Counted from the stretch's first letter, positions 24,845-34,216 are shown. The stretch: DNA of 64,000 bases from Pseudomarimonas salicorniae (GCF_023156535.1 NZ_JALNMH010000015.1:1-64000); one strand, 5' to 3'. A program made the numbers and translations. The notes: generated by a model not told the origin, from the sequence alone.

Positions 24845-27459
24845 GCGCTACCGGCGCGATCGACCTCGAAGCCGCCGCCGCGGCGGGCTGGCGCGATTCG
24901 GCGCGCGAGCTGCTGGCCAACGAGGACCGCGAGCTGGCCGTCTCCTTCGACGCCGGTGCCGGCGCCGAGGACCTGCTGCTGCGCCGCTGCCGCGCCGTCG
25001 ACCAGGTGGTCAAGAGCGCCTGGCGCCAGGTCGCTGGGGAGCCGGCCGGCCTGTCCCTGCTGGCCACCGGAGGCTACGGCCGGCGCGAGCTGTATCCGCA
25101 TTCCGATATCGACCTGCTGGTGGTCGGCGAGCCGGCCGATCAGGATGCCGGGCAGTCGGCGATCCAGGGTTTCCTCGCCGCGCTCTGGGACATCGGCCTG
25201 CAGCCGGGGCACGCCTCGCGCAGCGTCCGCCAGTGCGCCGAGGAAGCCGCCGGCGACCTGACCATCGCCACCGCCCTGCTCGATGCCCGCATGCTGGTCG
25301 GCGAGATGCGCGTGCTGGAGGCGCTGCGGGTCGCCCTTTCGGCACCGGACATCTGGCCGGCTGCGGCGTTCTTCGAAGGCAAGCGCGAAGAGCTGCGCCA
25401 GCGCCACGCGCGCTACAACGACACCGCCTACAACCTCGAGCCCAACCTGAAGGAGGGCCCCGGCGGCCTGCGTGACCTGCACACCCTGGCCTGGATGGCC
25501 AAGCGCCTGTATGGCGTGCATGCGGTCTGCGACCTGCAGCCGATCGGCCTGCTCGGCGCCGATGAGGCGCACACCGTCAGCCGCGAGTACTGGTCGCTGT
25601 GCCGTCTGCGTATCGGCCTGCACCTCACCGCCGGACGGCGTGAGGAGCGTCTGCTCTTCGAGCATCAGACCGCCCTGGCCAAACGCCTCGGCCTGCGCGA
25701 CGAGCACCGCGAGAATCTCGCCGTCGAGCAGCTGATGCAGAGCTACTTCCGCTCGGCCGCACTGGTCATGCGGCTCTCCGAGCGTCTGCTGCAGCGCTTC
25801 GAGGAGAGCCTCTCCGGCGAGGTCGACACCACTCCGATCGACGAGCACTTCGAGCTGGCCGGCGGCTATCTGCGGCTGCGCGATCCGATCGGATTCGAGC
25901 GCGAGCCGCTGCTGATGCTCGAGCTGTTCGCGGTGTGGCATGCCCAGCCCGCAGCACGCGGCCTGCACTCGGCTACCGCCCAGGCGCTCGGCGAGGCCCT
26001 GGATCATATCGACGACGCGTTCCGCCAGCGGCCCGAGGCGCGCGCGAAGTTCATGCAGCTGGTGCGCCTGCCCGACGCCGCCGACACCCTGGCGCGGATG
26101 TCCCACCTGGGCGTGCTCGGCCGCTACCTGCCTGCCTTCGGTCGGGTGGCGGGGCGCATGCAATACGACCTGTTCCACGTCTACACGGTCGATCAGCACA
26201 CGCTGACCGTGCTGCGCAACATCGCCAGTTTCCGCGACGAGGGCTCCAAGCAGCGATTCTCGCTGGCGTATGAGATATGGCCGCGGCTGCGCAAGCCCGA
26301 GCTGCTGCTGCTCGGCGGGCTGTTCCACGACATCGCCAAGGGCCGCGGCGGCGACCACTCCGAGCTGGGCGCCGAGGACGCGCGGCGCTTCTGCACCGAG
26401 CACGGCCTATCCCAGGGCGACACCGATCTGGTCGCCTGGCTGGTCGAGAAGCATCTCGCCATGAGCATCACCGCGCAGCGCGAGGACATCGCCGACCCCG
26501 AGGTGATCAGCCGCTTCGCCCGCCTGGTCGGCGAGCGCGAGCGTCTCGACTACCTGTATCTGCTGACCGTGGCCGACATCGCCGGGACCAGCCCCAAACT
26601 GTGGAATGCCTGGAAGGACCGGCTGCTGGCCGACCTCTACGGCGCCACCCGCTTTGCCCTGCGCCGCGGCCTGCGCAACGTCATGCATGCCGAGGAGCGG
26701 ATTGCCGAGGCGCGCGAGGAAGCGCGTGCCGTGCTGCTCTCGCACGGCATGGATGAATCGGTGATCGACAAGGTCTGGTCCGAATTCCCGAGCGAGAGCT
26801 TCCTGCGCTACCGGCCGGCCCAGCTGGTCTGGCAGACCCTCGGCATCGCTGCCGCACCGGGCGGCCGGCCGCTGGCCCTGGTCCGCCCTCACCAGCGACC
26901 GGGCGCGCTCGAGGTCTTCGTCTATTGCCCGGATACCGACGGCCTGTTCGCCGCGGTCACCGCCACCCTCGACCGTCTCGGCCTCAACGTGGTGGAAGCG
27001 CGAGTGGTGACCTCGACCCGCGGCATGAGCCTTGACACCTTCCAGGTGCTGGACGCGGGCAGCGAGTTCATCTCGCCGGAACGCCGCGCCGCGACGGTGG
27101 CCGAATCGCTCTGCGAGACGCTGGCGAAGAGCCCGCTGCAGGTGAATGCGGTGCGCCGGGCCATCCCGCGCCAGCTCAAGCACTTCCGCGTGCCGCTGCG
27201 GGTCGAGTTCAATGACAACGATGCCGGTCGCACCGAGATGAGCCTGGTCTGCGCCGATCGTCCCGGCCTGCTGGCCCAGGTCTCGGCCGTCTTCCGTGAA
27301 GAAGGCCTGCGCGTGCACGATGCCCGCATCGCCACCTTCGGCGAGCGCGTCGAGGATTTCTTCCAGCTCTCGGACGAGCACGACAATCCGCTCTCGGAAG
27401 CCGCCCGCGACTCGCTCTGCGCCGCGCTGGCCGAGGTGGTGGACGAGGGGCGGAAGTAG
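24835..27459 (+). CDS. glnD: bifunctional PII uridylyltransferase/uridylyl-removing enzyme
   Basis: Glutamine sensor that adds UMP to or removes it from PII proteins. 874 residues from the ATG at 24835, ten bases inside the end of map; a longer frame would lie within map. Domains in order: nucleotidyltransferase with GGYGRRELYPHSDIDLLVV (catalytic Asp pair at 91/93), GlnD middle region, HD hydrolase domain (GLFHDIAKGRGGDHSELG near 500), and two ACT domains at the C-terminus (about 700-874), which bind glutamine. Neighbours map and dapD are the classical ones. Confidence 0.97.
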   Translation: MALSATGAIDLEAAAAAGWRDSARELLANEDRELAVSFDAGAGAEDLLLRRCRAVDQVVKSAWRQVAGEPAGLSLLATGGYGRRELYPHSDIDLLVVGEPADQDAGQSAIQGFLAALWDIGLQPGHASRSVRQCAEEAAGDLTIATALLDARMLVGEMRVLEALRVALSAPDIWPAAAFFEGKREELRQRHARYNDTAYNLEPNLKEGPGGLRDLHTLAWMAKRLYGVHAVCDLQPIGLLGADEAHTVSREYWSLCRLRIGLHLTAGRREERLLFEHQTALAKRLGLRDEHRENLAVEQLMQSYFRSAALVMRLSERLLQRFEESLSGEVDTTPIDEHFELAGGYLRLRDPIGFEREPLLMLELFAVWHAQPAARGLHSATAQALGEALDHIDDAFRQRPEARAKFMQLVRLPDAADTLARMSHLGVLGRYLPAFGRVAGRMQYDLFHVYTVDQHTLTVLRNIASFRDEGSKQRFSLAYEIWPRLRKPELLLLGGLFHDIAKGRGGDHSELGAEDARRFCTEHGLSQGDTDLVAWLVEKHLAMSITAQREDIADPEVISRFARLVGERERLDYLYLLTVADIAGTSPKLWNAWKDRLLADLYGATRFALRRGLRNVMHAEERIAEAREEARAVLLSHGMDESVIDKVWSEFPSESFLRYRPAQLVWQTLGIAAAPGGRPLALVRPHQRPGALEVFVYCPDTDGLFAAVTATLDRLGLNVVEARVVTSTRGMSLDTFQVLDAGSEFISPERRAATVAESLCETLAKSPLQVNAVRRAIPRQLKHFRVPLRVEFNDNDAGRTEMSLVCADRPGLLAQVSAVFREEGLRVHDARIATFGERVEDFFQLSDEHDNPLSEAARDSLCAALAEVVDEGRK

Positions 27460-27509
27460 TCGGCCGGGACCCGGGATTCAGGATTCGTGAGAGCCTCGCA
27501 TCCCGCGCA

Positions 27510-27573
27510 GTAGGAGCCAGCTTGCTGGCGATCAGCCCATCCCGACACCGCTCGCCAGCAAGCTGGCTCCTAC
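27510..27573. repeat. repeat family C copy between glnD and dapD
   Basis: Arms taggagccagcttgctggcg and the inverse flank a 20-base spacer, matching the copies at 5.1, 62.2 and 62.4 kb. It lies about 50 bases after the glnD stop and ends 65 bases before dapD. It could act as a transcript barrier or 3' stabiliser for glnD. Confidence 0.85.
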
Positions 27574-27637
27574 AATGTCCTTCTCCATCTTGGCGCGCAT
27601 CCCGATTCCCCATCACCCAACAACCGGAGACCTACCC

Positions 27638-28468
27638 GTGACCCAGGCCGCCGAACTGCGACCGCTGATCGAGAGCGCCTTCGAGCGCCGTGCCGAACTG
27701 ACCGCCGCCGAGATCGAGGGCTCGACGCGGCCGGCCGTGGAAACCGTGCTCTCGGCCCTGGAGGCCGGCGAGCTGCGCGTGGCCGAGCCGGCGGCCAAGG
27801 GTGGCTGGCAGGTCAATGAGTGGCTGAAGAAGGCGGTGCTGCTTTACTTCCGGGTCAATCCGATGGAGGTCATGGAGGCCAGCCCGGCCACCTTCTGGGA
27901 CAAGGTGCCGCTGCGCTTTGCCGGCGGCGACGAGGCCGAGTTCCGCCGGGTCGGTGCGCGCGTGGTGCCCGGCGCCGTGGTCCGGCGCGGCGCCCATCTG
28001 GGCCGCGATGCGGTGCTGATGCCGAGCTTCGTCAATATCGGTGCGCACGTCGGCGCCGGCACCATGGTCGATACCTGGGCCACCGTCGGCTCCTGCGCCC
28101 AGGTCGGCGCGCACTGCCACATCTCCGGCGGAGCCGGTATCGGTGGCGTGCTGGAGCCGCTGCAGGCGAGCCCGACCATCATCGAGGACAACTGCTTCAT
28201 CGGCGCCCGCTCCGAGGTTGTCGAGGGCGTGATCGTCGAGCGCGGCAGCGTGATCGGCATGGGCGTCTTCCTCGGTCAGAGCACGCGCATCTACGATCGC
28301 GCCACCGGCAGCATCAGCTATGGGCGCGTGCCTGCGGGCAGCGTGGTCGTGGCCGGCTCGCTGCCCTCCGAGGACGGGCGCTACAGCCTGTACTGCGCGG
28401 TGATCGTCAAGCGCGTCGACGAGCGCACCCGCAGCAAGACCTCGATCAACGAGCTGCTGCGTTCCTAG
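27638..28468 (+). CDS. dapD: tetrahydrodipicolinate N-succinyltransferase
   Basis: Lysine/diaminopimelate pathway enzyme that succinylates tetrahydrodipicolinate using succinyl-CoA. 276 residues starting at GTG 27638 ([15 protein letters not shown]), with CCGGAGA 8 bases upstream; the upstream in-frame ATG at 27575 is inside the repeat flank. The N-terminal helical domain is followed by a left-handed parallel beta-helix of hexapeptide repeats (about 100-225; e.g. [13 protein letters not shown], then [17 protein letters not shown]). Converges with the MgtC-like gene with overlapping stop codons. Confidence 0.96.
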   Translation: MTQAAELRPLIESAFERRAELTAAEIEGSTRPAVETVLSALEAGELRVAEPAAKGGWQVNEWLKKAVLLYFRVNPMEVMEASPATFWDKVPLRFAGGDEAEFRRVGARVVPGAVVRRGAHLGRDAVLMPSFVNIGAHVGAGTMVDTWATVGSCAQVGAHCHISGGAGIGGVLEPLQASPTIIEDNCFIGARSEVVEGVIVERGSVIGMGVFLGQSTRIYDRATGSISYGRVPAGSVVVAGSLPSEDGRYSLYCAVIVKRVDERTRSKTSINELLRS

Positions 28469-28986
28469 CTCCGTCCCTCCTCGCCGCCAGGCGGCGGGGC
28501 ATCGCGCCTGGGCATGCGCTTCTCGACCTGCTTCAGGACCAGCAGGACGACCAGGGTCATCAGGGTGATCGAGGAGGCCAGTGCCGGGTAGCCCAGCCCG
28601 GTGCACAGACCGATGCTGGCGACCATCAGCAGTGAGGCCGCTGTGGTCACGCCGTGCACGGTGTCGCGCTCGCGGCTTGCGAAGATGCAGCCGGCGCCAA
28701 TGAAGGACACGCCGGCCACCACCGCCTCGACCAGGCGCAGGGGGTCGAGGCTCATGATCTCGCGCGAACCCTGCGGCACGTCCACCGCCGACTCGGCGGC
28801 ATTCGACACCATCAGCTGCACGCTGGAGACGAGGAACGCCGCAGCGCCGGCCACCAGCATATGAGTGCGAAAGCCGGCCGGGCGCGACTTCACTTCACGT
28901 TCCAACCCGATCACTCCGCCGAGCAGCATGGCGTAGCCGACCGTTGCTACAGCGCGGATCTCGCCATTGGTGAGCAGGAATTCCAT
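28465..28986 (-). CDS. MgtC/SapB family membrane protein
   Basis: 173-residue inner-membrane protein with about four or five hydrophobic helices. The family core is visible: [39 protein letters not shown], and FIGAGCIF. MgtC proteins support growth in low Mg2+ and in phagocytes by inhibiting the F-type ATPase, while plain SapB relatives are often of unknown role; this protein lacks the soluble C-terminal domain of Salmonella MgtC. The stop overlaps the dapD stop on the other strand. Confidence 0.88.
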   Translation of the reverse strand: MEFLLTNGEIRAVATVGYAMLLGGVIGLEREVKSRPAGFRTHMLVAGAAAFLVSSVQLMVSNAAESAVDVPQGSREIMSLDPLRLVEAVVAGVSFIGAGCIFASRERDTVHGVTTAASLLMVASIGLCTGLGYPALASSITLMTLVVLLVLKQVEKRMPRRDAPPPGGEEGRS

Positions 28987-29181
28987 CTCGACCTCCGCCG
29001 TCCGCGGCGAGTTCGCCCGGACCTTTCCTAACCAGCCGTTACCTTGCCATCCCGGAAGCCCGGGAGGGCGTGGTCGGAGCCCCGGGTTCAGTCGCGGCTC
29101 ACCTCGATCCGCTCACCTTCGCGGCCCAGCGGCCGACCCCGACCGGTCGGCGCAGGCACCTTCGGAAAGGAGCGCGGGCCG

Positions 29182-29703
29182 ATGCAGGCAGCAAGCGGCG
29201 GCAAGGCTGATGATTTGAATGATGCGCGGCGTGCGCTCGAGCACCTGTGCGTGACGTTGGCCCCGCGCGAGCTGGTGCTGGTCCAGGGCGTCGACCAGAG
29301 CCTTGAGGTCCAGGCCTTCGAGGATTGGCCGGATGCGGCCCGGGTCATGTCGGGTTCCAAGCCAGCGCGCCGCCCGGCGCCGGGTCTGCTGGTCCGGCTG
29401 GGCGGTGGCCAGAGCGCCGCGCTATGGGTCGGTACGAACGGCGTGGCGCAACGCTCGGCGTTGGACCCTGTCCTGCCTGCCCTGCTGCGGCGCGCTCTGG
29501 GCAGCGGGTCGTCCGAAGGAGTGCGCGATGCAATCCACGCCCTGCGGAATGCCCTCAATGGGGTGTCGATGAGCGCCGCGGCGCTGGCGACACGCGGGCT
29601 CGCCAGCGTCGAGGCCGAGCTGCTCGCGGATCTGCGGCGGTCGGTCGGCGATGGGCTGCGGGCCTTGTCCTGCCTAGCGGAACGGCTGCCTTCGACGCCT
29701 TGA
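29182..29703 (+). CDS. small H-box-containing protein, unknown function
   Basis: 173 residues from ATG 29182 (AAGGAG about 9 bases upstream). I recognise no full domain. Near residue 120 the segment IHALRNALNGVSMSAAAL closely resembles the phospho-accepting helix (H-box, H-x-L-R-N-x-L) of histidine kinases, followed by a second amphipathic helix, but there is no ATPase domain. It may be a histidine phosphotransfer-type or kinase-dimerisation remnant, or a decoy partner of a response regulator. It heads a plus-strand stress block; a CBS-pair gene follows 133 bp later. Confidence 0.6.
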   Translation: MQAASGGKADDLNDARRALEHLCVTLAPRELVLVQGVDQSLEVQAFEDWPDAARVMSGSKPARRPAPGLLVRLGGGQSAALWVGTNGVAQRSALDPVLPALLRRALGSGSSEGVRDAIHALRNALNGVSMSAAALATRGLASVEAELLADLRRSVGDGLRALSCLAERLPSTP

Positions 29704-29836
29704 GCCGTGTTCTGGCCGCGTCCCGCGGAACGGCGCCCGTAGTTCAGGCCGCGCGTTTGGCATGGAACGTGGATTTCCTCCCGCGATGTCGCTGTCGACA
29801 GACCCCAGAGAAACGCATCGAAGAAGGACTCCGAAC

Positions 29837-30250
29837 ATGATGATCCGTGAAGTGATGACCCGGGGCGTGCATACGCTCGAATACTCGGCGAGCCTGCGCG
29901 AGGCCGCCCGGCTGATGGCCGAGGAGGACATCGGCAGCGTGCCCGTTGTGCGCGACGAACAGCTGGTCGGCATGGTCACCGACCGCGACCTGGTGATCCG
30001 CGGCCTGGCCCGCAGCGTGGCCGAAGACGCTCCGCTGAGCACGGTGATGACGCCGGGCATCCGCTTCTGCTTCGACGATCAAAGCGTCGAGGAGGTCGCG
30101 TCGATCATGGCCGAGCTGGGCGTTCGCCGGCTGCCCGTGGTCGACCGGGAGAAGCGCCTGGTCGGTTTCATCTCGCTGGCCAACATCAATGGGGCCGAGA
30201 GCCTGCGCGCGCTCGACACGCTGCTCGACGGCGTTGCCACGCCGCATTGA
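29837..30250 (+). CDS. CBS-domain pair protein
   Basis: 137 residues made of two CBS motifs that together form one Bateman module (about 7-62 and 72-130): IGSVPVVRDEQLVGMVTDRD and VRRLPVVDREKRLVGFISLA are typical. Such stand-alone modules sense adenosine nucleotides and regulate partners. The start at 29837 is supported by AAGGA 8-9 bases before it. Lies in a stress-type block upstream of a glycine-zipper protein gene (13 bp). Confidence 0.88.
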   Translation: MMIREVMTRGVHTLEYSASLREAARLMAEEDIGSVPVVRDEQLVGMVTDRDLVIRGLARSVAEDAPLSTVMTPGIRFCFDDQSVEEVASIMAELGVRRLPVVDREKRLVGFISLANINGAESLRALDTLLDGVATPH

Positions 30251-30263
30251 CCGGGAGGCCTGT

Positions 30264-30764
30264 ATGCACGTACGTCACGTCTATTCCGCTTCCGATCTCG
30301 CCATGGCTGGCGCCTGCGTGGCCGCAGTCCGGCAGATGGGCATCACGGATGATCGCATCTCGGTCTTCGCCCGAGAGGGCGTCGAACTGGCCGAGATCCC
30401 AGCCGAGTGGAAGGCCGATGCGCCGACCGACTTCTGCCCCGGCATGCTGCGCGGCGCCGCCGGCGGGGGCGGTGCCGGCCTGCTCGCCGGCACCATCGCC
30501 ATGGCCATTCCGGCCCTCGGTGTGACAGTGGGCGGGGCAGCCTTGCTCGGCCTTGCCGGGAGCATGATCGGCGCCTGGGCAGGCGCCCTGGTGGGTTCGG
30601 CGCTGCCCAGCGAGGTCGAGCGGCGTTACCGCGAGCGCATCGAGGCCGGCGAACTGCTGGTCGTGGTCGACGCCGAGGAGGAGCGCCTGCCTGAGCTCGA
30701 CTCTCGGATGCTGCGCGCCGGTGCCATCCGCCTCGAGTTCGAGCAGGCGACCGTTCTGAGCTGA
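30264..30764 (+). CDS. glycine-zipper membrane-associated stress protein
   Basis: 166 residues with start ATG 30264 and a clear GGGAGG ribosome-binding site. The N-terminal third is soluble (MHVRHVYSASDLAMAGACVA) and resembles Usp- or ClcB-like binding halves; the middle (about 65-120) is a long stretch of Gly/Ala/Leu with GxxxG-type spacing that may form two packed transmembrane helices, as in DUF1269-like proteins. The C-terminus is acidic and soluble. No enzymatic motif. Likely in one transcript with the CBS gene 13 bp upstream. Confidence 0.65.
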   Translation: MHVRHVYSASDLAMAGACVAAVRQMGITDDRISVFAREGVELAEIPAEWKADAPTDFCPGMLRGAAGGGGAGLLAGTIAMAIPALGVTVGGAALLGLAGSMIGAWAGALVGSALPSEVERRYRERIEAGELLVVVDAEEERLPELDSRMLRAGAIRLEFEQATVLS

Positions 30765-30787
30765 GCGTTCCCTCGGGAGATATTCGG

Positions 30788-31798
30788 ATGAGGACCAAGA
30801 ACTCCAGACCAAGCGGCGATTCCGGGCCGCAGCTCGCCGAGCAGGCCGCCGCGCGCCACCGTGCCCTGCAGGAAGAGGCCATGTCCCGAAACGGCACGGG
30901 CGGAAACGGTGCGGACAACGACGACAAGCCCGTCCAGGCCGGCTCGCGCACGCAGCCGGAGAATCCTCTGCCGGGCCAGCACCTGGACAAGCCCGGGTCC
31001 GAGGCCGAGCTGAAGCTCGCGCCGCGCTTCAAGGCTCCCGACTACCAAGGTAGCGGCAAGCTGGAGGGGCGCGTGGCCTTGATTACCGGTGGCGATTCGG
31101 GCATCGGTCGAGCGGTGGCCGTTCTGTACGCGCGCGAAGGCGCCGACGTGGCCGTGGTGTACCTCAATGAGCACGAGGATGCGCAGGAGACCGCCCGTCA
31201 CGTGGCGAAGGAAGGCCGGCGCTGCCTGCTGATTCCGGGGGATGTCTCCTCGCGCGAGTTCTGTGATGAGGCCGTCGCCCGAGCCGTGGCCGAGTTCGGA
31301 CGCATCGATGTGCTGGTCAACAACGCCGCCTTCCAGCAACACGTAGAGCGCATCGAGGACCTGTCGGACGCGCAGATCGAAGAGACCTTCCGTACCAACA
31401 TCTTCGCCTACCTGTATTTCGCCCGGGCCTGCGTGCCGCACATGGGGGCGGGCAGCGCGATCGTGAACTGCGGTTCGGTCACCGGCCTCGACGGCAGCGG
31501 CGGACTGCTCGACTACTCCGCGACCAAGGGCGCGATCCACGCCCTGACCCGCTCGCTGGCCAAGCAGCTCCTGCCGCGGAGCATACGCGTCAACGCCGTC
31601 GCCCCCGGGCCGGTCTGGACGCCGCTCAATCCGGCCGACCGCGAGGCCGATGACGTTGCCGAATTCGGCGCCGACAGCGGCATGGGTCGCCCCGCCCAGC
31701 CGGAGGAGCTGTCCCCGGCCTTTGTCTTTCTCGCCGCACCCTGCTGTTCGAGCTATATCACCGGCATCGTGCTGCCGGTCACCGGCGAGCCGGACTGA
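30788..31798 (+). CDS. SDR family oxidoreductase with disordered N-terminus
   Basis: 336 residues: a hydrophilic, Gly/Asn/Gln-rich, probably disordered 90-residue leader followed by a classical SDR. TGGDSGIG (about residue 99) is the cofactor motif, LVNNAAFQQHV follows, and YSATKGAIH holds the catalytic Tyr and Lys; GRPAQPEELSPAFVFLA and ITGIVLPVTGE close the fold. This matches the YghA/GsiB-linked stress-induced SDR group found in general-stress regulons (glucose/ribitol dehydrogenase-like). The leader keeps KLAPRFKAPDYQGSGKLEGR, the standard lead-in of that group. Start ATG has a GGGAG upstream. Confidence 0.88.
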   Translation: MRTKNSRPSGDSGPQLAEQAAARHRALQEEAMSRNGTGGNGADNDDKPVQAGSRTQPENPLPGQHLDKPGSEAELKLAPRFKAPDYQGSGKLEGRVALITGGDSGIGRAVAVLYAREGADVAVVYLNEHEDAQETARHVAKEGRRCLLIPGDVSSREFCDEAVARAVAEFGRIDVLVNNAAFQQHVERIEDLSDAQIEETFRTNIFAYLYFARACVPHMGAGSAIVNCGSVTGLDGSGGLLDYSATKGAIHALTRSLAKQLLPRSIRVNAVAPGPVWTPLNPADREADDVAEFGADSGMGRPAQPEELSPAFVFLAAPCCSSYITGIVLPVTGEPD

Positions 31799-31972
31799 GC
31801 GCCGCGCTGCTGACGCCGCCTCTGATTCCCCGGCGCGCCGGGTGCCGGCTCAGCTTTTACCTGCGACGATGACCGGGCGCTTCTGCCCATCCAGGGAGGC
31901 GTTCCGCCTCCCGCTTCGTCCTACGGTGGCCACGCTCCGCAGCAGGACGGAGCGCAGGCAGGCGGACCGGCT

Positions 31973-32305
31973 TCAGTGAACCCGGCTCGAGCCGAACCAC
32001 AGCGGGTCGTGTCCGCTGTCGGGGTCGAGGTCCAGTGTGCCGCCCATGGCCATCTGCTCCGATACGCGGCGCACCTCGCGCGCGCTGTGCGCGTCGGGCA
32101 CATCGATCTCGAGCATGCACTCGAGCAGGCCGACGGGCAGGGCCGGCGGAGCCGGCTGGCTTAGGTCGGCAACCGGCCGCGCGCCGTCTTCGTCGGCAAT
32201 CAGGGACTGGGCGACGAGCGAGACACCGTCGATCCGGGCCAGTCGCTCGACAAGGCGCTGGGTGGTGCCGGGGTCGCTGACGAGGTGGAGCTGCAGGATG
32301 GGCAT
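31973..32305 (-). CDS. small hypothetical protein, ferredoxin-like pattern
   Basis: 110 residues from ATG 32305 with TGGAG 8 bases upstream. The beta-alpha-beta pattern (ILQLHLVSDPG, TTQRLVERLA, VSLVAQSLIA, then ECMLEIDVPDAHSAREVRR) suggests an ACT- or ferredoxin-like fold, but there is no family I can name. It is the only minus-strand gene within the stress block and a longer upstream extension to 32857 has no protein character. Confidence 0.5.
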   Translation of the reverse strand: MPILQLHLVSDPGTTQRLVERLARIDGVSLVAQSLIADEDGARPVADLSQPAPPALPVGLLECMLEIDVPDAHSAREVRRVSEQMAMGGTLDLDPDSGHDPLWFGSSRVH

Positions 32306-32902
32306 GGACGGACTCCAGTAGGCTATCCAGGGCCGCCGGGGCGCCTGGGCACTGTCAGGGCGGGCAGCTACAGCGCAGCATCTTCCGTGCCAGCACCCGG
32401 CCCTCCGGTCACCTGCCCGATCGACCACGGTGCCTTGCGCGACGCATGTCGGAAAGTCCTGCAACGGCGGGAAGATTTTTCCCGCGATCGCATCGCCCGC
32501 GATCAGCGTCCTCCGCCCGCGCCTCAGGTCGCCCGCGGGGCGATCGGGCGGAATGCCCGGGCCTGACTGCCACGTCGCACGACCCTCGTTCAGCCAGGCG
32601 CCGGTGTCTTGCGGGTCCTGTGGCGGCGAGCTTCGGGGCTGGCTACGCAGCATCCCGGCGCGTACGGACCGCATGCAGTACGGGCTTCTGGAATTCGCGG
32701 CGGACTCGCGGCCGCGATGACGCCCGGTCCGGATCGGGGGCGACCCGGCACCCTGCACGGGAACGTCCCGGCGCAGCTGGTACGGCGAAAGTACAGGTTC
32801 ATGAATCCATCCGCACTTAACAAAGCGTTGGAGCATGTGTTGGTATGGAAGCTGCAATCCGCTCCCTGCCCGGATGACCGGGTGCGCCTATCGGAGCAAG
32901 AC
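32306..32902. other. ~600-bp intergenic region without a gene
   Basis: No frame has convincing protein character. It contains a perfect 7-bp hairpin at 32467-32485 (GCGGGAA-gattt-TTCCCGC) of unknown role. Around 32785-32850 the sequence becomes less GC-rich (cttaacaaagcgttggagca), probably the promoter area for the small protein that starts at 32903. Confidence 0.5.
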
Positions 32903-33079
32903 ATGACCAGCAAGAAGCAAGGCGGCCCTTCCCAGGCCGAGCGGAAACAGAGCCCGCAGCGTCACGAGGGTTCCAGCAGCCAGCTGCAGCAGCGTCAGCG
33001 CGAGGCCGGCCAGCCGCAGGACAAGGCGCGCGATGAAGAACGCGTCCAGCAGCGCGGTCGTTCGACCGAGCAGCGCTGA
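32903..33079 (+). CDS. small disordered hydrophilic protein
   Basis: 58 residues from ATG 32903, supported by TCGGAG 7-8 bases upstream; a longer frame is rejected. Composition is almost entirely Gln, Arg, Glu, Lys, Ser and Gly without hydrophobic residues, as in KGG/YciG- and LEA-like stress proteins. A 10-bp hairpin follows the stop codon. Position between stress-type genes suggests induction by desiccation or osmotic stress; not proven. Confidence 0.55.
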   Translation: MTSKKQGGPSQAERKQSPQRHEGSSSQLQQRQREAGQPQDKARDEERVQQRGRSTEQR

Positions 33080-33089
33080 GTCCTTGCCC

Positions 33090-33115
33090 GGCGGGCGGCG
33101 CAGCCGCCGCCCGCC
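33090..33115 (+). terminator. hairpin terminator candidate after small stress protein
   Basis: Arms ggcgggcggc and gccgcccgcc with a 6-base loop start 10 bases after the stop. A T-rich stretch follows only 10 bases later (attttg), so efficiency is uncertain. Confidence 0.55.
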
Positions 33116-33186
33116 AATCGAGCTCTATTTTGCATCGTTTGCAGCGCGGCGCCTTTCAAGGCTGCGCACTGATCGGAGTTGCCAAC

Positions 33187-34194
33187 ATGAGTCATCGAAA
33201 CGACACCCTGCAGTACCGCTACCCGCCGGTTCGCCAGGAGGGCCAGGGTTCGGGCCCTGTGACCTGCGGCGAATACCAGGACTACGCTCACGACTATCAC
33301 GAAGCCGCCGGACAGGACTGGTCGAACGGCCGCGACCAGGGGCCGTACCGGACCGTGCCGATCCAGGGCCGCTATCGGGTCGAGGAGACCTCCCCTGGCG
33401 GATACGGACGGGCCGCCAATGCACAGCAGGAGTTCGGTCCCGAGGCGTATCGCCGGGAAGGTGGGCGTGGCGGCTGGCAGTCGGCCTACCCGTATGGCGG
33501 TGGGTCGCGTCGAGGAGCGCAGCCGGGCCGCGGGCCGTCCCGGGACGATCCCACCCAATCCTGGCGCGGGCCGGACCCCTATGGCTATCCGGGCACCCAG
33601 GTGCTGGGCGATGCCGCCAACGAGCAGGGTATCGATGAGGGTGAGCCGTATCGCTACGCAGCGCACCGCCTGCGTGAGCACCGACCGGATGCCATGCCGG
33701 CGGGCTACGCCGGTGCCCGACAGGGCGAGTTCTCGGGCGGCGGCAATCGCTACGGCGACCCCGTGGCCTCCCAATTGCCCTACGCGTGGAACCAGGGGCC
33801 GCGGCGAGCGGCCATCCCGGCCTACCAGTCCGATCATTTCGGTTTCACCGGCCGGGCACCGAAAGGCTATGAGCGCTCGGACGAGCGAATCCGTGAGGAT
33901 CTCTGCGAGCGCCTCACCGAGGCCGCAGACATCGATCCCAGCGAGGTCAGCATCGAGGTGAGCGGGGGGCGGGTGACCCTGTCCGGTGAGGTCGAGGCGC
34001 GCTGGATGCGGCACCAGATCGAGAATCTGGCCGATGCCTGCCCGGGCGTGCGCGATATCGACAACCGGCTGACCGTGGCCTCGGTCCGCTCCCGCCAGCA
34101 GGGCCAGGGCGGCGCGTCCAACGGAAACGGCTCACTGGGCAATGCTCAGCGCCAGGGCGCCCAGGCCGGCGAGACGCAGCGCAAGAAGCAGTAG
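33187..34194 (+). CDS. BON domain protein with long disordered region
   Basis: 335 residues from ATG 33187 (GGAG 10 bases upstream). Residues 1-215 are low-complexity and rich in Gly, Tyr, Arg, Gln and Pro. Then comes the conserved segment PKGYERSDERIREDLCERL, which precedes the BON domain (about 225-300; VSIEVSGGRVTLSGEV, CPGVRDIDNRLTV), a phospholipid-interacting module of osmotically induced proteins such as OsmY. A basic Gly/Gln tail ends it. No signal peptide, so it is probably cytoplasmic or peripherally bound. Last gene of the plus-strand stress block. Confidence 0.85.
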   Translation: MSHRNDTLQYRYPPVRQEGQGSGPVTCGEYQDYAHDYHEAAGQDWSNGRDQGPYRTVPIQGRYRVEETSPGGYGRAANAQQEFGPEAYRREGGRGGWQSAYPYGGGSRRGAQPGRGPSRDDPTQSWRGPDPYGYPGTQVLGDAANEQGIDEGEPYRYAAHRLREHRPDAMPAGYAGARQGEFSGGGNRYGDPVASQLPYAWNQGPRRAAIPAYQSDHFGFTGRAPKGYERSDERIREDLCERLTEAADIDPSEVSIEVSGGRVTLSGEVEARWMRHQIENLADACPGVRDIDNRLTVASVRSRQQGQGGASNGNGSLGNAQRQGAQAGETQRKKQ

Positions 34195-34216
34195 TCTCGG
34201 CAAAGCCCGCGCCGAC

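Noticed and set aside
24622-26403. 593-codon minus-strand open frame
   Set aside because: Antisense to the end of map and glnD; no domain or ribosome-binding site.
32446-32820. 124-codon plus-strand frame in the stress-block gap
   Set aside because: Arg/Ser/Pro-rich, no ribosome-binding site, no fold; a hairpin interrupts its start.
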